NCBI RefSeq assembly: GCF_003634575.1
Contig: NZ_RBLJ01000002.1
Location: 1,054,001 to 1,118,000, forward strand
Direction: 5' to 3'
Source of the DNA: Photorhabdus asymbiotica
GTDB taxonomy: Bacteria > Pseudomonadota > Gammaproteobacteria > Enterobacterales > Enterobacteriaceae
Length of the DNA: 64,000 bases
This document shows, in pieces, positions 17,119-26,921 of this stretch. A program made the position numbers and the translations under genes. Within the stretch, counting starts at the first letter, position 1, and each line of letters begins with the position of its first letter. The notes beneath the pieces are model-generated. The model saw only the letters and a program-made list of their open reading frames with translations. It was not told the origin of the DNA and did no database searches.

Positions 17119-18429
17119 ATGTCCTCACTCAGCATTCTTACCGAGAAATTTGATAATAAAACCGCCATCATTGCCATTGTGGGTCTTGGTTATGTGGGTT
17201 TACCTTTAATGCTCCGATATAACGATGTCGGTTTCAAAGTTATTGGTTTTGATATTGACAAAGAAAAAACAGATAAATTAAATCGAGGTCAAAGTTATAT
17301 CGAACATATTCCCTCATCCAACATCACTAAAGCCATCAATACCGGTTTTGAAGCCACAACGGATTTCACCAAAATCACTGAATGCGATGCCATTATTCTT
17401 TGCGTTCCCACACCGTTAAACAAATACCGTGAACCCGATATCAGCTTTGTCATTAACACCACCGACCGGGTAAAACCGTATTTAAGAACCGGGCAAGTCC
17501 TCTCCTTAGAAAGCACCACTTATCCAGGCACCACGGAAGAAGAGTTATTACCCCGGGTTGAAGAAAGTGGGTTAACCGTCGGTGAAGATATTTTCCTGGT
17601 CTATTCCCCCGAACGGGAAGACCCCGGTAACCCTGATTTCGAAACCCGCACCATCCCTAAAGTCATTGGCGGCCACACGGAAAACTGTTTAAAAGCCGGT
17701 ATCGCTGTTTATCAGCCGGCCATTGACCAGGTTGTCCCGGTGAGTTCAACCAAAGCCGCTGAAATGACAAAACTGCTTGAGAATATACACCGGGCGGTCA
17801 ATATTGGCTTAGTCAACGAGATGAAACTCGTTGCCGATAAAATGGGGATTGATATCCATGAAGTCATTCGGGCTGCGGCAACCAAACCCTTCGGCTTTGT
17901 CCCTTATTACCCCGGTCCCGGATTAGGCGGTCACTGTATTCCGATTGATCCCTTCTATTTAACCTGGAAAGCCCGAGAATACGGTATTAATACCCGCTTT
18001 ATTGAACTCTCCGGTGAAGTTAATTCCTCCATGCCAGATTACGTGGTCACCAAAACGGTATTAGCCCTCAACAAGGCGAATAAATCCATTAATGGCAGCC
18101 ACATCTTAATACTCGGCATCGCCTATAAAAAGAATGTGGATGATATGCGAGAAAGCCCCTCGGTACATATTATGGAAAAACTCCGAGAGCTCGGTGCTAA
18201 TATCGAATATTCAGATCCACACGTCTCAGCTTTTCCTAAAATGCGGGAACATCATTTTAATTTAACCAGCCAACCTATCACTGAAAATAACCTCAACACT
18301 TTCGACTGCGTTATTTTAGCTACCGATCACGATAAATTTGATTATGAGCTGATCATCAATAACGCCAAATTAGTCGTCGATACCCGTGGCAAGTATTCTC
18401 CCAATCATAAAAACATCATAAAAGCTTAA
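17119..18429 (+). CDS. wbpA: UDP-N-acetylglucosamine 6-dehydrogenase (WbpA)
   Basis: 436 residues, the same length as Pseudomonas aeruginosa WbpA. It has an NAD-binding Rossmann motif [11 protein letters not shown] (residues 20-30), central helical domain and catalytic Cys273 in [13 protein letters not shown]. The C-terminal UDP-binding domain has [18 protein letters not shown]. It oxidises UDP-GlcNAc to UDP-GlcNAcA, the first step to UDP-GlcNAc3NAcA. It is the first gene after the JUMPstart. This block of four genes is clearly GC-richer than the rest of cluster 1. Confidence 0.92.
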   Translation: MSSLSILTEKFDNKTAIIAIVGLGYVGLPLMLRYNDVGFKVIGFDIDKEKTDKLNRGQSYIEHIPSSNITKAINTGFEATTDFTKITECDAIILCVPTPLNKYREPDISFVINTTDRVKPYLRTGQVLSLESTTYPGTTEEELLPRVEESGLTVGEDIFLVYSPEREDPGNPDFETRTIPKVIGGHTENCLKAGIAVYQPAIDQVVPVSSTKAAEMTKLLENIHRAVNIGLVNEMKLVADKMGIDIHEVIRAAATKPFGFVPYYPGPGLGGHCIPIDPFYLTWKAREYGINTRFIELSGEVNSSMPDYVVTKTVLALNKANKSINGSHILILGIAYKKNVDDMRESPSVHIMEKLRELGANIEYSDPHVSAFPKMREHHFNLTSQPITENNLNTFDCVILATDHDKFDYELIINNAKLVVDTRGKYSPNHKNIIKA

Positions 18430-18442
18430 CTTAGGATAAGAC

Positions 18443-19492
18443 ATGCTGAACATCATTAAAGACAGAAAGATAAGATTTGCTTTAGTGGGATGTGGGCGGA
18501 TCGCAAAAAATCACTTCCATGCACTGGAAGTCCATCAAGCAGAGGTCGAATTAGTTGCCGTCTGTGATAACGAGCAAAATGCATTAAACGCAGCGGTAGA
18601 AAAAACCGGCGTTCCGGGTTTCAGCGACTTAAACGCGATGCTGGATAATATCACCGCCGATATCATTATCCTGACCACGCCCTCCGGCCTCCATCCAGAG
18701 CAGGCGATGACCTGCTTTGATAAAGGCTTTCATGTCGTCACCGAGAAACCGATGGCCACCCGGCTGGCTGATGGTGAAAATATGGTTAAAGCCGCCGATA
18801 AAGCCGGCAAACACCTCTTTGTTGTCAAACAAAATCGCTTAAATGCCACCTTACAATTACTGAAACGGGCCGTCAGTGAAAAACGTTTTGGCAAAATCCA
18901 TATGGTTCACCTCAATGTTTTCTGGACCCGACCTCAAGCCTATTATGACCAGGCCGCTTGGCGGGGCACCTGGGAATTTGATGGGGGTGCCTTCATGAAT
19001 CAGGCCAGCCACTATGTTGATTTAATTGAATGGTTAATCGGTCCGGTCAAAGATGTTCAAGCCATGACGTCTACCCACTTGGATATCGAAACGGAAGATA
19101 CCGGGGTACTCAATATCCGCTGGCGGGATGGCACCTTAGGCTCGATGGCTGTCACCATGTGTACCTATCCGAAAAACCTTGAAGGCTCCATCACCATTCT
19201 CGGGGAAAAAGGCACAGTTCGGGTGGGGGGCATGGCCGTCAATGAAATCCAGGAATGGCATTTCGCTGACGAACAAGAGTATGACCAACACGTCAAAACC
19301 GCGAGCTATGAAACCACCTCCGTTTATGGATTTGGTCATCCCCTCTATTATAAAAATGTCATTGATGTCATGAAAGGCAAAGCCCAACCCATCACTGATG
19401 GCCGGGAAGGCTTAAAATCCTTAGAGCTGCTTATCGCCGCCTACCTGTCAGCCAGAGATAATAAAACCATCTCCTTGCCTTTAACCTATTAA
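18443..19492 (+). CDS. wlbA: UDP-GlcNAcA 3-dehydrogenase (WlbA/WbpB type)
   Basis: 349 residues of the Gfo/Idh/MocA family. Rossmann motif VGCGRIAKNHFHAL comes first, then the signature VTEKPMA and the catalytic region WRGTWEFDGGAFMNQASHYV with a conserved His. Length and sequence are closer to Bordetella WlbA (about 350) than to the shorter Pseudomonas WbpB (about 316). It oxidises C3 of UDP-GlcNAcA to give the substrate for the aminotransferase at 20113. It follows wbpA by 13 bp. Confidence 0.88.
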   Translation: MLNIIKDRKIRFALVGCGRIAKNHFHALEVHQAEVELVAVCDNEQNALNAAVEKTGVPGFSDLNAMLDNITADIIILTTPSGLHPEQAMTCFDKGFHVVTEKPMATRLADGENMVKAADKAGKHLFVVKQNRLNATLQLLKRAVSEKRFGKIHMVHLNVFWTRPQAYYDQAAWRGTWEFDGGAFMNQASHYVDLIEWLIGPVKDVQAMTSTHLDIETEDTGVLNIRWRDGTLGSMAVTMCTYPKNLEGSITILGEKGTVRVGGMAVNEIQEWHFADEQEYDQHVKTASYETTSVYGFGHPLYYKNVIDVMKGKAQPITDGREGLKSLELLIAAYLSARDNKTISLPLTY

Positions 19493-19510
19493 ACCCATGG
19501 AACTGGTCTC

Positions 19511-20098
19511 ATGTCAGCAGAACAATTAATGATACATCCCAGTGCCATTGTTGATGAAGGAGCACAAATCGGGAAAAACAGCCGTATCTGGCATTTCACC
19601 CATATCTGTTCTGGCGCTCAAATTGGTGAAGGCTGTTCTTTAGGACAAAATGTCTTTATCGGCAATAAAGTCACCATCGGTAATCACTGCAAAATACAAA
19701 ACAACGTCTCTGTTTATGACAATGTTCATCTAGAAGACGGCGTATTTTGTGGCCCCAGCATGGTTTTCACCAATGTTTATAATCCCCGCTCATTGATTGA
19801 AAGAAAAAGTGAATATCAGAATACGCTCGTCAAGAAAGGAGCGACCTTAGGCGCCAACTGTACCATTGTTTGTGGCACCACCATTGGCACTTACGCTTTT
19901 ATTGGTGCCGGCGCGGTGGTCAATAAAGATGTTCCTGATTATGCCCTGATGGTGGGCGTGCCGGCCAAACAGATTGGCTGGATGAGTGAATTTGGTGAAC
20001 AATTAGATTTACCCCTGCACGGACAAGCCACCACCATTTGTCCACACACTCACCATATTTATCAACTCAATGACCATACCGTCGTGCGAATTCAATAA
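19511..20098 (+). CDS. wbpD: UDP-GlcNAc3NA N-acetyltransferase (WbpD/WlbB)
   Basis: 195 residues of left-handed beta-helix hexapeptide repeats (for example [20 protein letters not shown], then [16 protein letters not shown]). The active-site region is [15 protein letters not shown], where WbpD/WlbB enzymes have the catalytic Asn/His face. It acetylates the 3-amino group of UDP-GlcNAc3NA using acetyl-CoA to give UDP-GlcNAc3NAcA. An internal ATG at codon 7 (MIHPSAIV) is an alternative start, since neither has a strong ribosome-binding site. It lies between wlbA and wbpE. Confidence 0.9.
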   Translation: MSAEQLMIHPSAIVDEGAQIGKNSRIWHFTHICSGAQIGEGCSLGQNVFIGNKVTIGNHCKIQNNVSVYDNVHLEDGVFCGPSMVFTNVYNPRSLIERKSEYQNTLVKKGATLGANCTIVCGTTIGTYAFIGAGAVVNKDVPDYALMVGVPAKQIGWMSEFGEQLDLPLHGQATTICPHTHHIYQLNDHTVVRIQ

Positions 20099-20112
20099 GC
20101 AAGGATAAAGGC

Positions 20113-21183
20113 ATGAAATTTACCGACTTAGCAGCACAACAACACAGAATTAAAGATAAAATTGACGCAAATATCCAAAAAGTCCTCACCCACGGCAAAT
20201 ATATTTTAGGGCCGGAAGTGGCCGAATTAGAAGAAAAGCTGATTGCATACACCGGGGCGCCATACTGTATTACCTGCGCCAATGGCACCGATGCGTTACA
20301 AATTGCCTTGATGGCAATTGGCATCAAACCCGGCGATGAAGTCATTATCCCCGGATTTACCTACATTGCCACCGCTGAAACCGTCGCATTGCTGGGCGGT
20401 ATCCCGGTTTATATTGATGTCAAACCCACGACATATAATCTAGACCCTGCACGACTTGAAGCCGCCATTACGCCGAAAACCAAAGCGATCATTCCGGTCT
20501 CCTTATTTGGTCAATGTGCTGATTTTGACGAAATTAACGCTATCGCCGCAAAACACAACATTCCCGTAATAGAAGACGCAGCCCAAAGTTTTGGCGCCAC
20601 CTATAAAGGGAAACGCTCCTGCAACCTGACCACCATTTCCTGTACCAGTTTCTTCCCCAGTAAACCGTTGGGTTGTTACGGTGATGGCGGGGCTATTTTT
20701 ACCCATGATGAAGAACTGGCGAAAATTATTCGTCAAATTGCCCGTCATGGACAAGACAGACGATACCACCATGTCAGAGTCGGAGTGAATAGCCGTTTAG
20801 ATACCCTGCAAGCCGCCATTTTACTACCTAAACTGGACATATTTGATGAAGAAATGGCATTACGTCAGACAGTTGCCACAAACTACAATCAGGCGTTGAA
20901 TGACATTGGCATCCTGACCACGCCCTATATCGAGCCACACAATCTCTCTGCTTATGCGCAATATACTATCCGGGTTAAAAATCGTGATAAATTGCAACAC
21001 AAATTAAAAGCACAAGGCATTCCCACCGCCGTGCATTACCCCATTCCCTTGAATAAACAACCTGCGGTAGCCAGCAATATTGCTCTACCTGTAGGAGACG
21101 AAATCGCTCAGGAAGTAATTAGTTTACCGATGCATCCATATTTATCCATAGATTTAATTAATAAAATTACCAGCTCCATTTAA
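20113..21183 (+). CDS. wbpE: UDP-3-keto-GlcNAcA aminotransferase (WbpE)
   Basis: 356 residues, DegT/DnrJ fold type I PLP enzyme. Conserved blocks are TCANGTDALQIALMAIGIKP, IPVIEDAAQSFGATYKG and the Schiff-base Lys in TSFFPSKPLGCYGDGG. It transfers an amino group from glutamate to C3 of the keto-sugar made by WlbA. Base composition falls towards its 3' end, where the GC-richer wbp block passes into the AT-rich flippase/polymerase region. Confidence 0.9.
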   Translation: MKFTDLAAQQHRIKDKIDANIQKVLTHGKYILGPEVAELEEKLIAYTGAPYCITCANGTDALQIALMAIGIKPGDEVIIPGFTYIATAETVALLGGIPVYIDVKPTTYNLDPARLEAAITPKTKAIIPVSLFGQCADFDEINAIAAKHNIPVIEDAAQSFGATYKGKRSCNLTTISCTSFFPSKPLGCYGDGGAIFTHDEELAKIIRQIARHGQDRRYHHVRVGVNSRLDTLQAAILLPKLDIFDEEMALRQTVATNYNQALNDIGILTTPYIEPHNLSAYAQYTIRVKNRDKLQHKLKAQGIPTAVHYPIPLNKQPAVASNIALPVGDEIAQEVISLPMHPYLSIDLINKITSSI

Positions 21184-21188
21184 AATCT

Positions 21189-22412
21189 ATGAATTATAAA
21201 TTATTGCGGAATATATCTGGCTTATTACTCTCATCATTAGTCAGCCAGATATTATTATTACTATCAACGCCGGTATTAACACGATTATTTTCACCTGAAG
21301 AATTGGGTACTTACGCTTCATTTTCATCACTATTAAGTGTTTTTGCCGTAGGCGCCTGTCTTCGTTATGAATTTTCAATAAGTTCATCAGAAAAGAATCG
21401 TGAGATTAATTCATTAGTCACATTATCTTGCATCATTCCAATAACCATTAGTTTGATAATTATCGCTATCTTTGCAATATATAATCCATCAGAAAAAATA
21501 GCCATAGGAAACTATATATACTATATCCCGCTGGGTATTATAACTTATGGATTTTACCGAGCTGTCAGTTTCAATAGTATAAGAGAAAAACAATACCGTG
21601 AATTCTCTATCACCAAAATAGCTCAGACAATTGCTATGATTAGCATTCAAATCATTGGTGGTATCGCTAGTTTAGGAGCAAGCAGCCTTATATTAGGCCA
21701 GATATTAGGTCAATCATTAGGTGTTCTATTTTTAGGTAAAAAATCTCAATATCGCTTTATTACAAGCAAAAATGAATTCAAAAAAATAAAACTACTGGCT
21801 AAAAAATATTATAAATTCCCAGTTTATGATTTCCCGGCAGCTTCAATTAATACATTTAGTAATGAACTACCTCAACTATTTATCATGTCCACATATGGGC
21901 TAAAATCAGCAGGATTTTATTTGATTGCATCTAGAATATCAGGCTCCCCAATTACACTATTAAGCCAAACCGTTTCGTCTATATTACAAGGATACTTAAA
22001 AGACCCGACTACATCACCTTTCTTAAAGATCAAAAAAACATTTTATTGCCTAACGCTGATTGCTATTTTATTTGCTATAGTGACATATTTAACGGGTATA
22101 CCCATAATAACCTTTATTTTCGGTGAAGAATGGCGTGAATCAGGTAAATATCTATTATGTTTAATACCTCATTTCTGCGGACAAATAATATATTCATCTT
22201 TATCAATATATCTATCCATTTATGAACACCAGAAAAGCAATTTATTTATTCAAACAACATCTATTACATTAAGATTTATATCCCTCTTCACCGGATATAT
22301 GCTAGGAGATATTTACCTGACCCTTTTATTATTTTCACTCACAAGCTTTATTCTTTATCTAATGAGTACGGCTTATATTTTAAAATTATCTTTCATGCGC
22401 AAAGAAGGTTAA
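21189..22412 (+). CDS. wzx: O-unit flippase Wzx, cluster 1
   Basis: 407 residues with about 11-12 hydrophobic spans. The N-terminal motif SQILLLLSTPVLTRLFSPEE and then GTYASFSSLLSV is typical of polysaccharide flippases of the MOP/Wzx family. It moves the undecaprenyl-PP-linked repeat unit to the periplasmic face of the inner membrane. Wzx sequences are cluster-specific, and the flippase of cluster 2 at 37319 is not visibly closely related. It lies 5 bp after wbpE. Confidence 0.88.
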   Translation: MNYKLLRNISGLLLSSLVSQILLLLSTPVLTRLFSPEELGTYASFSSLLSVFAVGACLRYEFSISSSEKNREINSLVTLSCIIPITISLIIIAIFAIYNPSEKIAIGNYIYYIPLGIITYGFYRAVSFNSIREKQYREFSITKIAQTIAMISIQIIGGIASLGASSLILGQILGQSLGVLFLGKKSQYRFITSKNEFKKIKLLAKKYYKFPVYDFPAASINTFSNELPQLFIMSTYGLKSAGFYLIASRISGSPITLLSQTVSSILQGYLKDPTTSPFLKIKKTFYCLTLIAILFAIVTYLTGIPIITFIFGEEWRESGKYLLCLIPHFCGQIIYSSLSIYLSIYEHQKSNLFIQTTSITLRFISLFTGYMLGDIYLTLLLFSLTSFILYLMSTAYILKLSFMRKEG

Positions 22413-22413
22413 A

Positions 22414-23526
22414 ATGAAGAGAACCAAAAATATAATAAAAATAATCCCCTACATTATTATCGTGATGATTGTAAGTTATACATTCAATAAATACGCTTAT
22501 GAATTAGATGAATTCAATGGTAATGTAAGAAGCTTAGTCATGAAAGGAAAATTTGCTCAACGCGAATTTAATAATAATGGTTTTCCCCTATCACATTCAC
22601 CTCATATTCCCGAGCCATTCTTATCCCCATTTTATGTTGTACACTATGGAATGATATACTCTTCTTTAGCCTTAAATAAAGATAATACCAATATATTATG
22701 GCGGACGGATTCATCCTTATCCGGGTGGAACGTACCACCGCCTAAATTCAATAAAGACCAATTGCTTTCTAATTTTAAATTTTCTGCTGATTGGTTATCA
22801 AGTAATACAAAATTATTTCATGGTGAAAACCATTACTTATATGATTTTGACTGGTCATATAAAGGATATAAAAACAATAAACTCTCTGCCCCTTGGTGGT
22901 CTGGACTAACAGATGCCTATGCCATTATTCTCCTATTAAGGGCTTATGACCATTTTGGTGATGATAAATATCTGTCAACCTCGAAGCTACTATACCAATC
23001 ATCACTAACACCTATCCATAAAGGCGGCAGTTTAACAACATTAGATGATCTGCCCTGGATTGAAGAATATGTTGATCCCCAAGCTAATTCAGATAAATTG
23101 GCTTTTGTATTAAACGGCATGATCTACTCTACTTATGGCATTGAATCCTTTGAAAACTATCTAAATATAGATGAAAGCAAAAGGGTGTCCGAAAGTTTAT
23201 ATCAATCAATCAGTCATAATATATTTAAGTTCGACATAAGAAATGAATGGTCCAGCTATGATTTAATTGGAAATCCAAGTAATATCAAATATCATAGAAT
23301 ACATACTCTACTCCTAAAAGATCTGATAGAGAGAAATCAAAATTTTAAAAATAAAGAAATAATGGATTTATATAATAGTTGGAATAAATCCATCTCTAAT
23401 ATTGGCTATTATTACATAAAACATGGCCCTATTAGTTGGGCATACTATCAATTTATTACAATGTACTTCCTATCTATCTTATTATTATCATCCATTTATT
23501 TCTTTATCAGAAAAAATGCAAAATAA
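22414..23526 (+). CDS. Membrane-anchored glucuronyl C5-epimerase-like protein
   Basis: 370 residues: an N-terminal span (about 7-24), a large soluble domain and a C-terminal span (about 346-365), so the domain should be periplasmic. The domain resembles the C-terminal catalytic domain of animal heparosan D-glucuronyl C5-epimerase: PWWSGLTDAYAIILLLRAY (160-178), WIEEY (215-219), FVLNGMIYSTYGIES (231-245), SSYDL (280-284) and YHRIH (293-297). Tyr219, Tyr282 and Tyr293 line up with tyrosines considered catalytic there. Because the cluster makes N-acetylated uronic acids, I infer C5 epimerisation of a uronic acid in the O-unit or polymer. It lies between wzx and wzy. Substrate unproven. Confidence 0.68.
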   Translation: MKRTKNIIKIIPYIIIVMIVSYTFNKYAYELDEFNGNVRSLVMKGKFAQREFNNNGFPLSHSPHIPEPFLSPFYVVHYGMIYSSLALNKDNTNILWRTDSSLSGWNVPPPKFNKDQLLSNFKFSADWLSSNTKLFHGENHYLYDFDWSYKGYKNNKLSAPWWSGLTDAYAIILLLRAYDHFGDDKYLSTSKLLYQSSLTPIHKGGSLTTLDDLPWIEEYVDPQANSDKLAFVLNGMIYSTYGIESFENYLNIDESKRVSESLYQSISHNIFKFDIRNEWSSYDLIGNPSNIKYHRIHTLLLKDLIERNQNFKNKEIMDLYNSWNKSISNIGYYYIKHGPISWAYYQFITMYFLSILLLSSIYFFIRKNAK

Positions 23527-24745
23527 AATTAAAATAACCCTGAAAATATTTCTATATCAGGTTATTATTTACCTGAATTCGGTGCTTATATTAGACACAT
23601 TCCATGAGGTAAGAGGCTATAATATTACTCCACAAGGTTACTTAAGTATTTTTCTCTGTTGGATATCATTCCTACCTCTCATTTTACTTAATAACAAAAA
23701 AAATCCAGTTATGGTTTTTCTATGGTTAATATATATAACTTACATCATACCAGTATCAATTATATTCCCATTAATTAATTCAGCCTCCCTCAATTCAACA
23801 ATTTTCATACTCACAATAAACATATTATTTTTCTTATCTATATTGTTTTTCCGCATAATAGATAGAATAACGATGCCGAAACTGAAAATTCCATGGGATT
23901 TATATAAAATAATTATAATAGGATGTGGTATTATTGTGCTGTTATTCGTTATTAGCAATCCTGGATTCAGTCTAATACCACCAAATATATTTAGAGTTTA
24001 TGCTGTAAGAGAACACTTTAAAGAAAATACCCCGCTACTCACCATGTACATCATCACAAATGGGGGATATGTTATCTCACCATTGCTATTACTGGCTTCA
24101 CTTTATGTAAGAGGTTCTATTAAATATATCCTCATTACGATAAGCATTGCGATTTCCTATTTAATCTATAGCTCTTCTGGATTAAAAAGCATAGCATTCA
24201 TGAACCTTGCCGTTATCATTCTATTCTTCTATATAAAAGGAACAAGATCGATAAGTAATTCAGTGATAAACATCATTCTCTATTTATTCCTTACCGCCGG
24301 GATATTATATTTTATTTTTGATTTTTATGATCCACTTATACATTGGCTACGTAGAGTATTCTTCACACCCACATTAAATACCTATTACTTCTATGATTAT
24401 ATCTACAACAACAATAGTGAATTTACAAAAGAAGCTCCTCAAATAATTTCTCAAATATATTATGGCACATCAGGATCGGCCAATACAGGCTTTATCGGAG
24501 ACGGTATCGCCCGATATGGCACATTTGGTTTATTAATAAACTTTTTCATATTTAACATATTAATCTTCGCAATGAACCTGAGTTCAAAAAAAGTTCCATT
24601 TGAGTTTTCAACCACATTATATCTACCCTTCGTATATACGATATCAAATTCAGCGATTACAGCGCTGCTACTGACATATGGGCTGCTAGCATTAAGCATA
24701 TTATTATTTTTATTTCCTACAAAAACTAACAAAATACCCTTATGA
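23516..24745 (+). CDS. wzy: O-antigen polymerase Wzy, cluster 1
   Basis: About 409 residues from ATG 23516, overlapping the previous gene by 11 bp; an upstream start would overlap it by over 100 bp. It has 10-12 hydrophobic spans and a large extracytoplasmic loop (about WLRRVFFTPTLNTYYFYDYI onward to the GTSGSANTGFIGDGIARYG motif). The VFFTPG-like and TGFIGDGxARYG pattern occurs in Wzy proteins from other O-antigen loci. It polymerises flipped O-units in the periplasm. It is the only Wzy candidate in cluster 1. Confidence 0.8.
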   Translation: MQNKIKITLKIFLYQVIIYLNSVLILDTFHEVRGYNITPQGYLSIFLCWISFLPLILLNNKKNPVMVFLWLIYITYIIPVSIIFPLINSASLNSTIFILTINILFFLSILFFRIIDRITMPKLKIPWDLYKIIIIGCGIIVLLFVISNPGFSLIPPNIFRVYAVREHFKENTPLLTMYIITNGGYVISPLLLLASLYVRGSIKYILITISIAISYLIYSSSGLKSIAFMNLAVIILFFYIKGTRSISNSVINIILYLFLTAGILYFIFDFYDPLIHWLRRVFFTPTLNTYYFYDYIYNNNSEFTKEAPQIISQIYYGTSGSANTGFIGDGIARYGTFGLLINFFIFNILIFAMNLSSKKVPFEFSTTLYLPFVYTISNSAITALLLTYGLLALSILLFLFPTKTNKIPL

Positions 24746-25845
24746 AAATCACACATATGACTTCGGTACATTCACGCTTCGACATCCGTATTTTCCTGAA
24801 AGAATGTTCTGCCTTACAAAAAAAACATGAAGTCTCCCTTATTGTTGCAGATGGTAAAGGTAATGAAATAAAGAATAACATTGCTATCATTGATGTCGGT
24901 ATATTAACAGGCCGACTAAATAGAATATTTAAAACAACCAATAAAGTTTATAAAAAAGCATTAGAATTAGATGCTGACTTATATCATTTCCATGATCCGG
25001 AACTCATACCTATCGGATTAAAACTCAAAAAGAAAGGTAAAATAGTTATTTTTGATGCCCATGAAGATGTCCCTAAACAAATTTTTAGCAAACCTTATTT
25101 AAATAAATTTAACAAAATTATTATCTCTAAATTATTCGCCCTCTACGAAAAATATGCTGCTGCTAAATTTGACGGAATTATTACGGCTACCCCATCAATA
25201 AGAAATAAATTCTTAAAATTCAATAAAAACACCATAGATATCAATAATTACCCCATATTGGGTGAATTATATAATAAGAACGCCAACTGGCATGAAAAAG
25301 AAAAACAAGTCTGCTATGTCGGCGGTATTTCTGATATCAGAGGTATAGCCGAGATGGTTAAATCCATCTCTCACCTCACAACAAATACAAAAATGAAATT
25401 AGCGGGTAATTTTTCTGACAAAGATTTAGAGAATAAAATAAAAAACATGAAAAATTGGCACAAAATAGATGAACTGGGATTTTTAAATCGAGGAGAAACC
25501 AAAGAACTTTTATCTAAATCTATTGCGGGTATCGTTCTATATCATCCACTACCCAATCATATCGATGCCCAACCCAATAAAATATTCGAATATATGAGTG
25601 CAGGTATTCCTGTCATCGCTTCAAATTTCACATTATGGAAAGATATTGTTGTAAAAAACCATTGTGGCATTTGTATCGATCCATTAAACCCTAAGGAAAT
25701 AGCGAATGCGATAGATTACTTATCAAATAACACTGATATAGCAGAAGAAATGGGTAACAATGGGCTTCTGGCAGTAAATGAAAAATACAATTGGGATATT
25801 GAACAAAATAAACTTAACGAATTTTACCAACAAATTGGACGTTAA
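24742..25845 (+). CDS. Glycosyltransferase, GT4 family
   Basis: 367 residues with two Rossmann-like halves. The GT4 signature is seen in the C-terminal half as QPNKIFEYMSAGIPVIASNF, with the sugar-nucleotide-binding Glu in IFEY. The N-terminal half has YHFHDPELIPIGLKL and FDAHEDVPKQ, common in O-antigen transferases. It overlaps wzy by 4 bp. It should add one sugar of the O-unit on the cytoplasmic face; donor and acceptor cannot be read from sequence. Confidence 0.82.
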   Translation: MKITHMTSVHSRFDIRIFLKECSALQKKHEVSLIVADGKGNEIKNNIAIIDVGILTGRLNRIFKTTNKVYKKALELDADLYHFHDPELIPIGLKLKKKGKIVIFDAHEDVPKQIFSKPYLNKFNKIIISKLFALYEKYAAAKFDGIITATPSIRNKFLKFNKNTIDINNYPILGELYNKNANWHEKEKQVCYVGGISDIRGIAEMVKSISHLTTNTKMKLAGNFSDKDLENKIKNMKNWHKIDELGFLNRGETKELLSKSIAGIVLYHPLPNHIDAQPNKIFEYMSAGIPVIASNFTLWKDIVVKNHCGICIDPLNPKEIANAIDYLSNNTDIAEEMGNNGLLAVNEKYNWDIEQNKLNEFYQQIGR

Positions 25846-25850
25846 TCGAT

Positions 25851-26921
25851 ATGAAAAAAATCATTACTGTATTAGGTGCCAGACCACAATTCATTAAAGC
25901 AAGTCCAGTATCTCACGCTTTAAAAAATCACCATAAATTTAAAGAGATTATCATTCATACCGGCCAACATTTTGATACGAATATGTCTGATATATTTTTT
26001 AATGAATTAGCCATTCCCAAACCGGATTACACACTCAATATTCATGGTGGCTCGCACGGTGAAATGACCGGTAAAATGCTAATCGAGGTTGAAAAAGTCC
26101 TTATCACAGAAAAACCCGATGCAGTCATGGTATATGGAGATACTAACTCAACATTAGCGGGTGCATTAGCCGCATCTAAATTACATATTCCAGTTATCCA
26201 TATTGAAGCCGGTTTACGTAGTTTTAATATCAAAATGCCAGAAGAAATAAACAGAATATTAACAGATAATGTGAGTTCAGTTCTTTTCTGTCCAACAGAC
26301 ACCGCCATCAATAATCTACAAAGAGAAGGATTTGGTTCAAAGCCAGTTACTATAAAAAAAGTCGGCGATGTAATGGAAGATGCAGCTTTATATTTTAGCC
26401 AAATGGCAAAAAAACCTGATGGTCTAGATTCTATCCAACATTTTATATTAACAACCCTCCATCGTGCTGAAAATACCGATAATCCTCAGCGTTTAGCTGA
26501 AATAGTCAATGCATTGAATGACATTCATAAAAGGATTGCTACTGTTTTAATACCGATTCACCCAAGAACTAAAAAAATGTTAGAACAATACAACTTGCAT
26601 TTAGATGTTCATTTAATTGAGCCAGTGGGATATTTAGAAATGATCTGGCTCCTCAAAAACACCTCCCTGATTATTACAGACAGCGGCGGTCTACAAAAAG
26701 AGGCTTTCTTCTTCAGAAAACCTTGTGTAACCGTCAGGGATCAAACTGAATGGGTAGAATTAATCGAAGCCGGCGTGAACAGACTTTCAGCCGCTGAAAG
26801 TAAAAAAATAATCCAATCAGTTCACAACATGATGAATATCAACATAGGCGAAGTTCAATCTATGTACGGCGGCGGTATCGCTGCGACAAGAATTGCTGAC
26901 GAATTAGAAAAATTACTATGA
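25851..26921 (+). CDS. wbpI: UDP-GlcNAc3NAcA 2-epimerase (WbpI type)
   Basis: 356 residues of the WecB/NeuC 2-epimerase family. Landmarks are GARPQFIKASPVSHAL, GDTNSTLAGALAASKLHIPV, the HIEAGLRSFN motif and TDSGGLQKEAFFFRKPCVTV. Length (WbpI is 354) and the neighbouring wbpA-wlbA-wbpD-wbpE make UDP-GlcNAc3NAcA to UDP-ManNAc3NAcA the most likely reaction, rather than WecB-type UDP-GlcNAc epimerisation. The product would feed a glycosyltransferase encoded on either side. Confidence 0.85.
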   Translation: MKKIITVLGARPQFIKASPVSHALKNHHKFKEIIIHTGQHFDTNMSDIFFNELAIPKPDYTLNIHGGSHGEMTGKMLIEVEKVLITEKPDAVMVYGDTNSTLAGALAASKLHIPVIHIEAGLRSFNIKMPEEINRILTDNVSSVLFCPTDTAINNLQREGFGSKPVTIKKVGDVMEDAALYFSQMAKKPDGLDSIQHFILTTLHRAENTDNPQRLAEIVNALNDIHKRIATVLIPIHPRTKKMLEQYNLHLDVHLIEPVGYLEMIWLLKNTSLIITDSGGLQKEAFFFRKPCVTVRDQTEWVELIEAGVNRLSAAESKKIIQSVHNMMNINIGEVQSMYGGGIAATRIADELEKLL

